Source: Roseburia sp.
GTDB taxonomy: Bacteria > Bacillota_A > Clostridia > Lachnospirales > Lachnospiraceae
Assembly (NCBI GenBank): GCA_017547315.1
Contig: JAFYQA010000037.1
Span: forward strand, 1 to 10,816
Direction: 5' to 3'
DNA length: 10,816 nt
Shown here one piece after another: positions 1 through 6,824 of this stretch. Each line of letters starts with the position of its first letter. Position 1 is the stretch's first letter. The notes under the pieces are model-generated. The model did no database searches. It saw only the letters and a program-made list of their open reading frames with translations, and had not been told where the DNA came from. The position numbers and the translations under genes were made by a program.

Positions 1-2
1 AA

Positions 3-179
3 ACGTTATTCCGGCATTCTGCAAAAAGACTTTCTAAACATTTCTTCAGAACAAGCAAAAATATCTTTTCTAAAATGTTTGGCACTTTATTTAAGTTTCC
101 AAAAGAAATACTCCACGTTCTGCAAGCCATGAATCATTCGCAAAACGAAAGTTTATCGTATGATGTCTTGATTACTTAG
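3..179 (+). CDS. Possible C-terminal end of an unidentified protein, cut by the window edge
   Basis: One plus-strand frame is open from the left edge to a TAG at 177-179, giving 58 lysine- and phenylalanine-rich residues that end in SLSYDVLIT. I do not recognise a family. The stop codon overlaps the stop of the convergent SGNH hydrolase gene by two bases (TTA at 176-178), a tight tail-to-tail arrangement. A second plus-strand frame is also open from base 1 to a TGA at 130-132, so which frame is coding, if either, cannot be settled here. No rho-independent terminator is visible between the two genes. The remaining sequence is AT-rich and has no RNA gene or repeat I can name. Low confidence because fewer than 60 codons are visible and chance open frames of this length are common in AT-rich DNA. 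Confidence 0.3.
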   Translation, partial: TLFRHSAKRLSKHFFRTSKNIFSKMFGTLFKFPKEILHVLQAMNHSQNESLSYDVLIT

Positions 180-1345
180 TAAAGTAAGTCTTTTGGTACG
201 GTGTCAGCCATTGCTTTGTAGGCTTTGGCACTTGGATGTAAATGGTCACCACTGTCATAGCCTTGGCGGAAAGAAGACGGGTCTTTTTCATCGCGGAGAG
301 CTAAATCGAAATCAATGCAGCCATTAATATCATTTGTGGTACGAATCCATGCATTGACTTCATTACGCAAGTCTTCACGGAATGGTGCATAAGTTCGCCA
401 TCCATTGAATGGAAGAAGCGTACCTAAATATACGTTATAATTCAGGTTTCTGGCTTCGTCTATATACCATTTTAAACCTTCGATGAGTTCTTGGGCTGTT
501 GGAAGATCACTCATTGGACGGAATGGATTATTTTCTGTTCCAACCGGGTGAATGATATCGTTGATTCCCTGCTGGATAATAATGGTATCGCAACCAGAAG
601 CAGGAGCTTCATGAGGAAAACGATTCTGACCTTTTAAACCATAGGACTGATAAGTAATACAATCGTATTGACGAAGTACTCTGGTACCGCTTACTGCACG
701 ACGAATAACAGCTGTATGATTCACCGGAGCAGAGGCTGCACGGAGTTGTAAATAATCTGGCCAAGATTGTGCGGTAATGGAATCTCCATAGCACATAATG
801 GTATGATTCTGTTGTGAAGACAAAATTTCAATATTGCTTAAGAAATAAAACCAGTTTGTGGTTTTCGTAAGTTCCATTGGAAGTCTGCTTTCGTGCGTAT
901 AGTCGCCGATTGAGAAAAATCCCTTGGAAATCGGACCGGTAACTAAAACAGCAGAGCGCATAGACGTAAAATCTTTAAAATATAAATTTACGCAGATAGT
1001 ATCACCTGCTTTTAATTTTAGAAATACAGGATCACTGATAACGTGATCTTTAGGGAAAATAGTAACATCCGGGGAACTAAAGAAAGTGATATCTTGAATA
1101 TTACTTTCACTCATAGGACAAGTCAGTCCTATTTTATCTAAGATGCTTGCATGTGAAACAGATACGGTAGCTTTTGTAATATCAATATTCTCGATACCGC
1201 AATAGTTGTCAAATGTAAAACGAAGTGCATCTCCGTCAAATGGAACATAGATTGGGTAACGTAAGGTAATGTTCTTAGCATAGGATTCAGGTCTGTGTTC
1301 TGCGATGGAAACTGCATTTCCCCACATAGAAATCCATTGATTCAT
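176..1345 (-). CDS. SGNH/GDSL hydrolase family protein with an N-terminal beta-rich domain
   Basis: A predicted esterase/lipase-type serine hydrolase. Numbering from an upstream ATG at 1366, the C-terminal half carries the SGNH blocks: GDSI at 194-197 with the nucleophile Ser196, a block II glycine in AVSGTRV (Gly227), GIND at 267-270 supplying the oxyanion Asn269, and DHLH at 374-377 with the catalytic Asp374 and His377. Residues 1 to about 185 form an extra domain, probably a beta-sandwich, resembling the accessory region of other GDSL esterases. No signal peptide or membrane segment is visible, so it is probably cytoplasmic; acylated sugars are a reasonable but unproven substrate. I prefer the ATG at 1345: the predicted transcript starts near 1380, the ATG at 1366 has no ribosome site, and AAAGGA lies 12 bases before the second ATG. 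The protein is then 389 residues. It diverges from the small membrane protein gene. Confidence 0.88.
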   Translation of the reverse strand: MNQWISMWGNAVSIAEHRPESYAKNITLRYPIYVPFDGDALRFTFDNYCGIENIDITKATVSVSHASILDKIGLTCPMSESNIQDITFFSSPDVTIFPKDHVISDPVFLKLKAGDTICVNLYFKDFTSMRSAVLVTGPISKGFFSIGDYTHESRLPMELTKTTNWFYFLSNIEILSSQQNHTIMCYGDSITAQSWPDYLQLRAASAPVNHTAVIRRAVSGTRVLRQYDCITYQSYGLKGQNRFPHEAPASGCDTIIIQQGINDIIHPVGTENNPFRPMSDLPTAQELIEGLKWYIDEARNLNYNVYLGTLLPFNGWRTYAPFREDLRNEVNAWIRTTNDINGCIDFDLALRDEKDPSSFRQGYDSGDHLHPSAKAYKAMADTVPKDLLY

Positions 1346-1386
1346 AGTTATCTTTTGTCCTTTCATCTGAAAATACTTGTCGCATT

Positions 1387-1415
1387 ATTATACCAATTAA
1401 AATTCAACTTGTGAA
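1387..1415 (-). promoter_or_regulatory. Promoter of the SGNH hydrolase gene
   Basis: On the minus strand TTCACA (1410-1415) and TATAAT (1387-1392) are separated by exactly 17 bases, and a TG one base before the -10 makes it an extended -10 element. Transcription should start near 1380, which leaves about 35 bases before the ATG at 1345 and only about 14 before the ATG at 1366. Confidence 0.65.
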
Positions 1416-1428
1416 GTATAACTTAACC

Positions 1429-1457
1429 TTGTTCTTTTAGAAAGAACTTGATATAAT
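1429..1457 (+). promoter_or_regulatory. Promoter of the small membrane protein gene
   Basis: TTGTTC (1429-1434) and a perfect TATAAT (1452-1457) are separated by 17 bases. The start of transcription is expected near 1464, so the ATG at 1462 would lie at or just before the transcript start. This supports the internal ATG at 1495. Confidence 0.65.
1431..1447. promoter_or_regulatory. Perfect palindrome in the promoter spacer, likely operator
   Basis: GTTCTTT (1431-1437), TAG, AAAGAAC (1441-1447) is a perfect 7-3-7 inverted repeat. It overlaps the -35 and fills most of the spacer of the plus-strand promoter, where a bound repressor would block RNA polymerase. It ends 16 bases from the -35 of the divergent promoter. 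No regulator gene is next to it, so the binding protein is unknown. Confidence 0.4.
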
Positions 1458-1494
1458 ACCCATGTTAATAACTTGGAAAGGTATATTGGCTATT

Positions 1495-1806
1495 ATGGAA
1501 GAGTTTAAAGAATTGATAAAGGAAAATAGACAGTATTTGGCGCTTTTTGGTATCATTGCAGTAGCGTTGATCGTGATTTTAATAGGGATAATGGTGTGGA
1601 AGCTTCCAGTAATCGGAGTATGTATTTTTGTCTTTTTGGAGACTATTTTAGCAGTTTGTTTGCAGGATTTACCGGTTTGGTTACATGGTGCGATTTTAAT
1701 CGCTCAATTGATTATGGGATTGCTTTTCGGAAACGGAATGTTCATATTGTTGTGTGCATTATATTATGTAGTAAGCATAGTGGTGTTGAGTATTTGGGAT
1801 AAGTAA
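1495..1806 (+). CDS. Small hypothetical protein with four membrane helices
   Basis: A 103-residue protein starting MEEFKELIKENRQYL. A short charged N-terminus is followed by four hydrophobic stretches, roughly residues 16-35, 38-57, 61-78 and 80-100, so it is almost certainly an integral membrane protein with very short loops. I recognise no motif or named family, and no function can be inferred. The frame extends upstream to an ATG at 1462, but the promoter's expected transcript start near 1464 makes that start unlikely unless the mRNA is leaderless. The internal ATG has only a weak, distant ribosome site (AAAGG, 13 bases away), so start choice is uncertain. It is transcribed away from the SGNH hydrolase gene, may share an operator with it, and is followed by a hairpin terminator candidate. 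Confidence 0.65.
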   Translation: MEEFKELIKENRQYLALFGIIAVALIVILIGIMVWKLPVIGVCIFVFLETILAVCLQDLPVWLHGAILIAQLIMGLLFGNGMFILLCALYYVVSIVVLSIWDK

Positions 1807-1810
1807 TAGA

Positions 1811-1842
1811 AAAGCTTTTACAGCAAGAGCTGTGAAAGCTTT
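1811..1842 (+). terminator. Hairpin terminator candidate after the small membrane protein gene
   Basis: The 14-base arms at 1811-1824 and 1829-1842 pair with one G-U wobble around an AAGA loop. The sequence after it (CTTAAATTCT) is only moderately T-rich, so termination may be partial. That would allow read-through into the glycosyltransferase gene, for which I see no good promoter. An outer AATAGA/TCTATT pairing could extend the structure. Confidence 0.55.
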
Positions 1843-1922
1843 CTTAAATTCTATTGTGAAAACTTTATTGTATTAAATCAGGAGAGTTTGAGGCTTTCCT
1901 ATGAAGAGCTGGGGTATGAAAC

Positions 1923-3098
1923 ATGTTACAAAAGCATGAGAAAATATTGATTTTCACTTCTAGAGAGATTTGCTATAATTCACATTTTTTCTTTGCGCAT
2001 CAGATGGGAGCAGCATTTGAGAAAATGGGGTATGAAGTAGAATATTGTGAGTTTACCAGAGAGTCAGATTTTGATTCGGTTTTACAACCGTATATCGGGG
2101 GGAAATATAAGCTGATATTGGATTTTAATTCGCTGATGCCACAATTGATAGAAGAGGATGGAACGCCGGTACTCGATATGATAGATGGGCCATTTTATGA
2201 CTATATATTAGATCATCCGCTGTTTCATTATAATTGCTTATCTGCAAAGGCTAAAAATTTTCATGCTATATTATTGGATGAAGCACAGGAAAAATATGTA
2301 AGTCGTTATTATCCGGGCGTGAAAAGTACACTTTTTATGCCGTTAGGAGCGACAGGCGCAATCAGCGAAGAGAAAAGAACGTCGTTACCGGAGGAGATTT
2401 TATTTATAGGCTCCTACGATTCGGAACAAAAATTATATAACATGATAGAAGCTGCACCGGAACCGATATGTGGTTGGTCTAAGAAGGTGTTAGAACGTCG
2501 CTTATCAGAACCGGAAACTACGATGGAAGTAATTTTTGAAGAAGTATTGGAAGAACAGGGATTGAAACTTAGCGGTGAGCAGTTTGCTCTGTTTATGAAT
2601 CATATGTATCCGGTCGATGCATATGTGCGTAATTATTTCCGAAGAAAAGCCATTGATACCCTGGTGAATGCCCATATTCCGGTAAAAATCGTAGGAGAAG
2701 GCTGGGAAAAGTATAGAAGTTTTGATGAGAATTTTGTGAAAAGAGAAAAATCTGTAGAATTCGGACTTTCGTTTGAAAAGATAGCGAAAGAACATATTTT
2801 ATTAAATAATTCTCCGTTCTTTAATCACGGGGCACATGATAGAATTTATGCAGGTATGGCAAATCATTGTGCAGTGCTTTCGGATGAGAATCCGTATTTG
2901 AAGCGAACACTAAAAAGTGGAGAAAATATTATGTTGTATTCTTTGAAAGAGGAAAAGAGCTTGAAGGATATGGCAGAAGAAATGCTTACCAATTCCGTAT
3001 TACGTCAAACAATACAGGAAAATGCGTATCAGGAATTTTTACAAAATCATACATGGGAAAAGCGCGTAGAACGGTTACTGCGGGAGTGTGAAAAATAG
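1923..3098 (+). CDS. CgeB-like glycosyltransferase (GT-B fold, family 1-like)
   Basis: A 391-residue predicted sugar-nucleotide-dependent glycosyltransferase. The N-terminus (KILIFTSREICYNS) is the first Rossmann strand and loop of a GT-B fold. The C-terminal third matches the CgeB-type Glyco_trans_1_2 domain: NHGAHDRIYAGMANHCAVLSD at about 301-321, where the donor nucleotide-sugar is expected to bind, a GENIMLYS segment at 333-340, and the closing HTWEKRVERLL at 376-386. CgeB itself is a Bacillus spore maturation protein; relatives glycosylate various surface or spore components, and the acceptor here is unknown. There is no signal peptide or membrane segment, so it should act in the cytoplasm. 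The start is the first ATG after an in-frame TGA at 1917-1919, with GGGG eight bases upstream. It stands alone, without other glycan or spore genes around it. Confidence 0.82.
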   Translation: MLQKHEKILIFTSREICYNSHFFFAHQMGAAFEKMGYEVEYCEFTRESDFDSVLQPYIGGKYKLILDFNSLMPQLIEEDGTPVLDMIDGPFYDYILDHPLFHYNCLSAKAKNFHAILLDEAQEKYVSRYYPGVKSTLFMPLGATGAISEEKRTSLPEEILFIGSYDSEQKLYNMIEAAPEPICGWSKKVLERRLSEPETTMEVIFEEVLEEQGLKLSGEQFALFMNHMYPVDAYVRNYFRRKAIDTLVNAHIPVKIVGEGWEKYRSFDENFVKREKSVEFGLSFEKIAKEHILLNNSPFFNHGAHDRIYAGMANHCAVLSDENPYLKRTLKSGENIMLYSLKEEKSLKDMAEEMLTNSVLRQTIQENAYQEFLQNHTWEKRVERLLRECEK

Positions 3099-3125
3099 AG
3101 TTGCATTAAGAATTAGGAAAAAGCA

Positions 3126-3154
3126 TTGCATTTTTAGATAGAATAGGTTAGAAT
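3126..3154 (+). promoter_or_regulatory. Promoter of queH
   Basis: TTGCAT (3126-3131) and TAGAAT (3149-3154) are separated by 17 bases. The start of transcription is expected near 3161, directly at the first base of an AT-rich hairpin. This suggests queH, possibly with argH, is a separate unit from the glycosyltransferase gene. Confidence 0.55.
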
Positions 3155-3159
3155 GTGTA

Positions 3160-3198
3160 AATGTATTTTTATTAGCACAAATTGAATAAAAATACATT
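3160..3198 (+). other. AT-only 14-bp perfect inverted repeat in the queH leader
   Basis: AATGTATTTTTATT (3160-3173) and AATAAAAATACATT (3185-3198) pair perfectly around an 11-base loop. It lies between the predicted transcript start and the AAAGGGG ribosome site at 3205-3211. No T-run follows, so a terminator is less likely than a 5' stabilising hairpin or an operator. It does not match the preQ1 riboswitch consensus. Confidence 0.5.
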
Positions 3199-3215
3199 CA
3201 TGATAAAGGGGATTT

Positions 3216-3863
3216 ATGAATCGAGTGAATTATCAGAAACAATTGGATGAGACAATTGCAAAGCATGAAAAAGTGGGAGAGGTACCAAGTCTCTTATTGC
3301 ATAGTTGCTGTGCACCATGCAGTTCTTATTGTCTGGAGTATTTGTCGAATTATTTTAGGATTACCGTTTTTTATTATAATCCGAATATTTATCCAGAGGA
3401 GGAATATCACAAACGAGCAGAGGAACAGCGTCGTTTTATTGAACAACTTCCTGTAAAGTATCCGATTTCGTTTGTAGAGGGTGTTTTTGATAAGGAACGG
3501 TTTTATGAAACGGTAAAAGGATACGAGGACTGCCCAGAGGGCGGCGAGCGGTGTTTTAAGTGTTATGAGTTGCGCTTAGAAGAGACTGTAAAGCTGGCAA
3601 AAGAGATGGGCATGGATTATTTTACAACGACCTTATCAATCAGTCCGCTTAAGAATGCCGAAAAGTTGAATGAGATTGGTGAGAAGCTGGGTGTAATTTA
3701 TGAAGTGGCACATTTAGGTTCTGATTTTAAAAAGAAAAATGGTTATAAACGTTCGGTAGAACTTTCGAATGAATATGGAATGTATCGCCAGTATTATTGT
3801 GGGTGTGTCTATTCGAAAGCGCAACGTGACAGAGAGATTGCAGCCAAAGAGCAGGAAAATTAA
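3216..3863 (+). CDS. queH: Epoxyqueuosine reductase QueH
   Basis: QueH (formerly DUF208) catalyses the last step of queuosine synthesis, reducing epoxyqueuosine to queuosine in the anticodon wobble position of tRNAs with a GUN anticodon. It replaces the cobalamin-dependent QueG. The 215-residue length is normal. The diagnostic cysteines are visible: the adjacent pair Cys31-Cys32 with Cys35 in LLLHSCCAPC, Cys106, the ERCFKC pair Cys113 and Cys116, and the closing YRQYYCGC with Cys195 and Cys197. These bind the iron-sulfur and iron centres of the family. The motif TTTLSISPLKN at 137-147 is also typical. The ATG follows AAAGGGG closely. It has its own promoter and lies 119 bases ahead of argH with no terminator visible between, so the two may be co-transcribed; no other queuosine gene is present. 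Confidence 0.95.
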   Translation: MNRVNYQKQLDETIAKHEKVGEVPSLLLHSCCAPCSSYCLEYLSNYFRITVFYYNPNIYPEEEYHKRAEEQRRFIEQLPVKYPISFVEGVFDKERFYETVKGYEDCPEGGERCFKCYELRLEETVKLAKEMGMDYFTTTLSISPLKNAEKLNEIGEKLGVIYEVAHLGSDFKKKNGYKRSVELSNEYGMYRQYYCGCVYSKAQRDREIAAKEQEN

Positions 3864-3982
3864 ATGAATGAGAAGTTGCTGTTATTTCAGATGTACATAA
3901 AAGCGGATAGGTAATTTTTAAATGTGCAGGTGAATAGCAGGACAAAAATAGATTAAGAAGATATGTAAAGTGAGGATAAGTT

Positions 3983-5359
3983 ATGGCACAGTTATGGGGT
4001 GGAAGATTCACCAAAGAAACAGACCAATTGGTTTACAATTTTAATGCGTCAATTACATTTGACCAGAAGTTCTATAAGCAGGACATCGAGGGAAGTATTG
4101 CACATGTTAAAATGCTTGGTAAACAGGGAATTTTAACTGAGCAGGAGATGAATGACATTGTAAAGACACTGGGAGAAATTTTATCCGAAGTAGAGGCAGG
4201 CACACTGGAAATTTCTACAGAATATGAGGATATTCATAGTTTTGTGGAAGCGAAGTTGATAGAGCGTCTTGGTGATACAGGTAAAAAATTACATACCGGA
4301 AGAAGTCGTAATGACCAGGTGGCACTTGACATGCGTCTCTTTACGAGAGAAGCAGTGAAGGATACGGATGCACTCTTAAAGGAATTATTAGAGACAATTT
4401 TGCATATTATGGAAGAGAACACCGAGACAATTATGCCGGGCTTTACTCATTTGCAGAAAGCACAGCCGATTACACTGGCACATCATATGGGAGCATATTT
4501 TGAAATGTTTAAACGCGACAGATTACGTTTACATGATATTTATGAACGTATGAATTATTGTCCGTTAGGTTCTGGGGCACTCGCAGGTACCACTTATCCA
4601 TTAGATCGTGAATATACTGCAGAATTACTTGGTTTTTACGGTCCGACATTAAATAGTATGGATGGTGTTTCAGATAGAGATTATCTGATTGAGTATTTAT
4701 CGGCAAGTGCTATGATTATGATGCACTTGAGCCGTTTCTCAGAAGAGGTAATTATCTGGAATTCAAATGAATATCAGTTTGTGGAAATTGATGATGCTTA
4801 CAGCACAGGTAGTAGTATCATGCCACAGAAAAAGAATCCGGATATCGCTGAATTAGTACGTGGTAAGACCGGTCGTGTGTATGGTGCACTGACTTCTTTA
4901 CTTACAACGATGAAGGGTATTCCTCTTGCATATAATAAAGATATGCAGGAAGATAAAGAGCTTTCTTTTGATGCGATGGACACTGTAAAAGGTTGTATCG
5001 CGTTGTTTAATGGTATGCTTGCTACAATGAAGTTTAATAAGAATATTATGCGTAATTCTGCCAATAATGGCTTTACAAATGCAACAGATGCGGCTGATTA
5101 TCTTGTGAATCATGGTGTTCCATTCCGTGATGCACATGGTATCGTAGGTCAGATTGTTTTATATTGTATTGAAAAAGGGATAGCGATTGATGATATGAGC
5201 CTTGAAGAATTAAAAGCAATTAGTCCTGTATTTGAAGAAGATATTTATGAGGCGATTTCTATGGAGACTTGTGTCAATAAACGTTTGACGATTGGTGCAC
5301 CTGGTAAAGAGGCGATGGAAAAGGTAATTGCTTTAGAGAAGGAGTATCTAAACAAATAA
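3983..5359 (+). CDS. argH: Argininosuccinate lyase
   Basis: ArgH splits argininosuccinate into arginine and fumarate, the final step of arginine synthesis, as a cytoplasmic homotetramer of the fumarase/aspartase superfamily. The 458-residue length is standard. Starting at MAQLWGGRF, the typical ArgH N-terminus, the three conserved regions appear in order: HTGRSRNDQ at 104-112, THLQKAQP at 155-162 with the catalytic-region His156, and the superfamily signature GSSIMPQKKNPD at 276-287 on the flexible loop that carries the catalytic serine. All key residues are intact. The start has GAGG seven bases upstream. argG and other arginine genes are not in the window. I see no T-box or arginine-repressor site in the 119 bases upstream. 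A long inverted-repeat structure begins a few bases after the stop codon. Confidence 0.97.
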   Translation: MAQLWGGRFTKETDQLVYNFNASITFDQKFYKQDIEGSIAHVKMLGKQGILTEQEMNDIVKTLGEILSEVEAGTLEISTEYEDIHSFVEAKLIERLGDTGKKLHTGRSRNDQVALDMRLFTREAVKDTDALLKELLETILHIMEENTETIMPGFTHLQKAQPITLAHHMGAYFEMFKRDRLRLHDIYERMNYCPLGSGALAGTTYPLDREYTAELLGFYGPTLNSMDGVSDRDYLIEYLSASAMIMMHLSRFSEEVIIWNSNEYQFVEIDDAYSTGSSIMPQKKNPDIAELVRGKTGRVYGALTSLLTTMKGIPLAYNKDMQEDKELSFDAMDTVKGCIALFNGMLATMKFNKNIMRNSANNGFTNATDAADYLVNHGVPFRDAHGIVGQIVLYCIEKGIAIDDMSLEELKAISPVFEEDIYEAISMETCVNKRLTIGAPGKEAMEKVIALEKEYLNK

Positions 5360-5369
5360 TACATTAAAA

Positions 5370-5465
5370 TGAAACTATTCAGAGCAATATTTGCAAAAAT
5401 GCATTCATTTCAGCAAGCTGAATGTCTGCATTTTATGAAAATTGCTTTGGCTCTGAATAGTTTCA
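5370..5465. repeat. Long imperfect hairpin with perfect 16-bp outer arms after argH
   Basis: TGAAACTATTCAGAGC (5370-5385) is the exact reverse complement of 5450-5465. Inside it, AAAATGCA (5396-5403) pairs with TGCATTTT (5427-5434), and TTCAG (5409-5413) pairs with CTGAA (5418-5422) around CAAG, so nearly the whole 96 bases can fold into one interrupted stem. No T-run follows on the plus strand. It may terminate or stabilise the argH transcript, or be a small dispersed palindromic element; a transposase is absent. It is the main content of the 310-base gap between argH and asd. Confidence 0.7.
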
Positions 5466-5508
5466 ATTAGGTTATGGTTTATATGTAAAAAAGTGATATC
5501 TGAAAGTA

Positions 5509-5537
5509 TTGCTTTTTTTGGGGAAAAGGCATAATAT
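5509..5537 (+). promoter_or_regulatory. Probable promoter of asd
   Basis: TTGCTT (5509-5514) and TAATAT (5532-5537) are separated by 17 bases, giving an expected transcript start near 5544 and an untranslated leader of about 126 bases before the ATG at 5670. I could not match that leader to the lysine riboswitch or another known class. Confidence 0.45.
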
Positions 5538-5653
5538 GATAAAAAATAAAGACAGTTGTTTGTAAAGGACGGACAAAAGAGAAGGATTTGAGTGGATATA
5601 AATCAGATTGTATTCGCGAAAGTTATGACAAGCAATTGTATGATAGAGGCAAA

Positions 5654-5660
5654 GAGGAGA
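5654..5660 (+). promoter_or_regulatory. Ribosome binding site that fixes the asd start
   Basis: GAGGAGA lies nine bases before the ATG at 5670. The frame is open upstream to a GTG at 5592, which also has an AAGGA five bases ahead of it, but the 26 extra residues are not part of the Asd fold, which begins SEKLKVGILGG. Confidence 0.7.
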
Positions 5661-5669
5661 GTTAGTGAC

Positions 5670-6761
5670 ATGAGTGAAAAGTTAAAAGTAGGTATTCTTG
5701 GGGGAACAGGTATGGTAGGACAGAGATTTATTGCTCTGTTAGAGAACCATCCATGGTTTGAGGTAACAACGATTGCAGCAAGCCCAAGAAGTGCTGGTAA
5801 AACATATGAAGAAGCAGTAGGCGATCGTTGGAAAATGACTACACCAATGCCAGAAGCAGTGAAGAATCTTGTAGTTATGAACGTAAACGAAGTAGAGAAA
5901 GTTGCTGCAGAAGTTGATTTCGTATTTTCGGCAGTAGATATGTCAAAGGACGAAATCAAAGCAATCGAAGAAGCATATGCAAAGACAGAGACACCAGTTG
6001 TTTCTAACAATAGTGCACATAGATGGACTCCAGACGTTCCAATGGTAGTGCCAGAAATCAATCCAGAACACATGAATGTAATCGAGTTTCAGAAAAAACG
6101 TCTCGGTACAAAAAAAGGTTTCGTAGCAGTAAAACCAAACTGTTCAATCCAGTCTTATGCACCGGTACTTACAGCATGGAAAGAGTTCGAGCCATATGAA
6201 GTAGTGGCTACTACATATCAGGCAATTTCAGGTGCAGGTAAAACATTCAAAGATTGGCCTGAAATGGTTGAAAATATCATCCCATACATCGGTGGTGAAG
6301 AAGAAAAATCAGAAAAAGAACCACTTCGTATCTGGGGACATATCGATGAAGAAAAAGGTGAAATCGTACCTGCAGATGGTCCGGTTATCACATGCCAATG
6401 TATCCGTGTACCAGTATTAAACGGACATACAGCAGCTGTTTTCGTAAAATTTAGAAAACCTGCTACAAAAGAACAGCTTATTGAAAAACTTGTGAACTTC
6501 AAAGGTGTTCCACAGGAATTAGAACTTCCAAGTGCTCCAAAGCAGTTCATCCAGTACTTAGAAGAAGACAACAGACCACAGGTTAATCTTGATGTAGATT
6601 ACGAGAACGGCATGGGTGTATCCGTTGGACGTATCCGTGAAGATCATGTATACGATTGGAAATTCATTGGATTATCTCACAATACAGTTCGTGGTGCTGC
6701 AGGTGGTGCAGTACTTTGCGCAGAACTTCTTAAGGCACAGGGATATATTACAAAGAAATAA
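5670..6761 (+). CDS. asd: Aspartate-semialdehyde dehydrogenase (archaeal/fungal type)
   Basis: Asd reduces beta-aspartyl phosphate to aspartate semialdehyde with NADPH, the branch point to lysine/diaminopimelate, threonine, methionine and isoleucine. The protein has 363 residues. VGILGGTGMVGQRF at 7-20 is the dinucleotide-binding loop, SNNSAHR at 112-118 is the conserved segment before PEIN, KPNCS at 155-159 carries the catalytic Cys158, and RVPVLNGH at 246-253 supplies the substrate-binding arginine and the active-site His253. The lack of insertions and the SNNSAHR/KPNCS wording place it in the archaeal/fungal-like Asd class common in clostridia, not the E. coli type. Codon use is strongly biased (GAA, AAA, CCA, GTA), unlike the flanking hypothetical genes, which suggests high expression. 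It is monocistronic: its own promoter upstream and a terminator 15 bases after the stop. Confidence 0.96.
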   Translation: MSEKLKVGILGGTGMVGQRFIALLENHPWFEVTTIAASPRSAGKTYEEAVGDRWKMTTPMPEAVKNLVVMNVNEVEKVAAEVDFVFSAVDMSKDEIKAIEEAYAKTETPVVSNNSAHRWTPDVPMVVPEINPEHMNVIEFQKKRLGTKKGFVAVKPNCSIQSYAPVLTAWKEFEPYEVVATTYQAISGAGKTFKDWPEMVENIIPYIGGEEEKSEKEPLRIWGHIDEEKGEIVPADGPVITCQCIRVPVLNGHTAAVFVKFRKPATKEQLIEKLVNFKGVPQELELPSAPKQFIQYLEEDNRPQVNLDVDYENGMGVSVGRIREDHVYDWKFIGLSHNTVRGAAGGAVLCAELLKAQGYITKK

Positions 6762-6775
6762 TTTTTAAAGAGTTT

Positions 6776-6824
6776 AAACCCATATTTTTCGGTGATTGTA
6801 TTGCCAGGAGATATGGGTTTTTCT
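6776..6824 (+). terminator. Rho-independent terminator of asd
   Basis: AAACCCATAT (6776-6785) pairs perfectly with ATATGGGTTT (6811-6820). The 25-base interior can form a second stem, GGTGAT with ATTGCC, around TGT. The stem runs directly into a TTTTT tract ending at 6822. The next gene's promoter overlaps its 3' half. Confidence 0.8.

Noticed and set aside
1858..1940. Remnant of a second glycosyltransferase gene (frame reading YEELGYETCY, similar in style to FEKMGYEVEY just downstream)
   Set aside because: Only about ten residues look alike and the frame continues into the upstream hairpin, so chance similarity is the simpler explanation.
3099..3215. preQ1 riboswitch upstream of queH
   Set aside because: The expected aptamer with its C-rich loop partner and A-rich tail is not present; only the AT-only hairpin is seen.
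3864..3982. T-box, riboswitch or small gene before argH
   Set aside because: No T-box sequence or specifier structure was found. A 16-codon frame directly after the queH stop has no ribosome site of its own and no recognisable product.
5370..5465. Insertion sequence remnant
   Set aside because: There is no transposase fragment and no clear target-site duplication; the element is kept as a hairpin of unknown origin.
5466..5669. Lysine riboswitch before asd
   Set aside because: Lysine riboswitches precede many lysine-pathway genes, but the roughly 126-base leader is short for the class and I could not find its conserved junction.
5603..6073. 156-codon open frame on the minus strand inside asd
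   Set aside because: It lies wholly within the well-supported asd gene, has low-complexity Ser/Thr-rich composition typical of antisense to biased codons, and shows no family motif.
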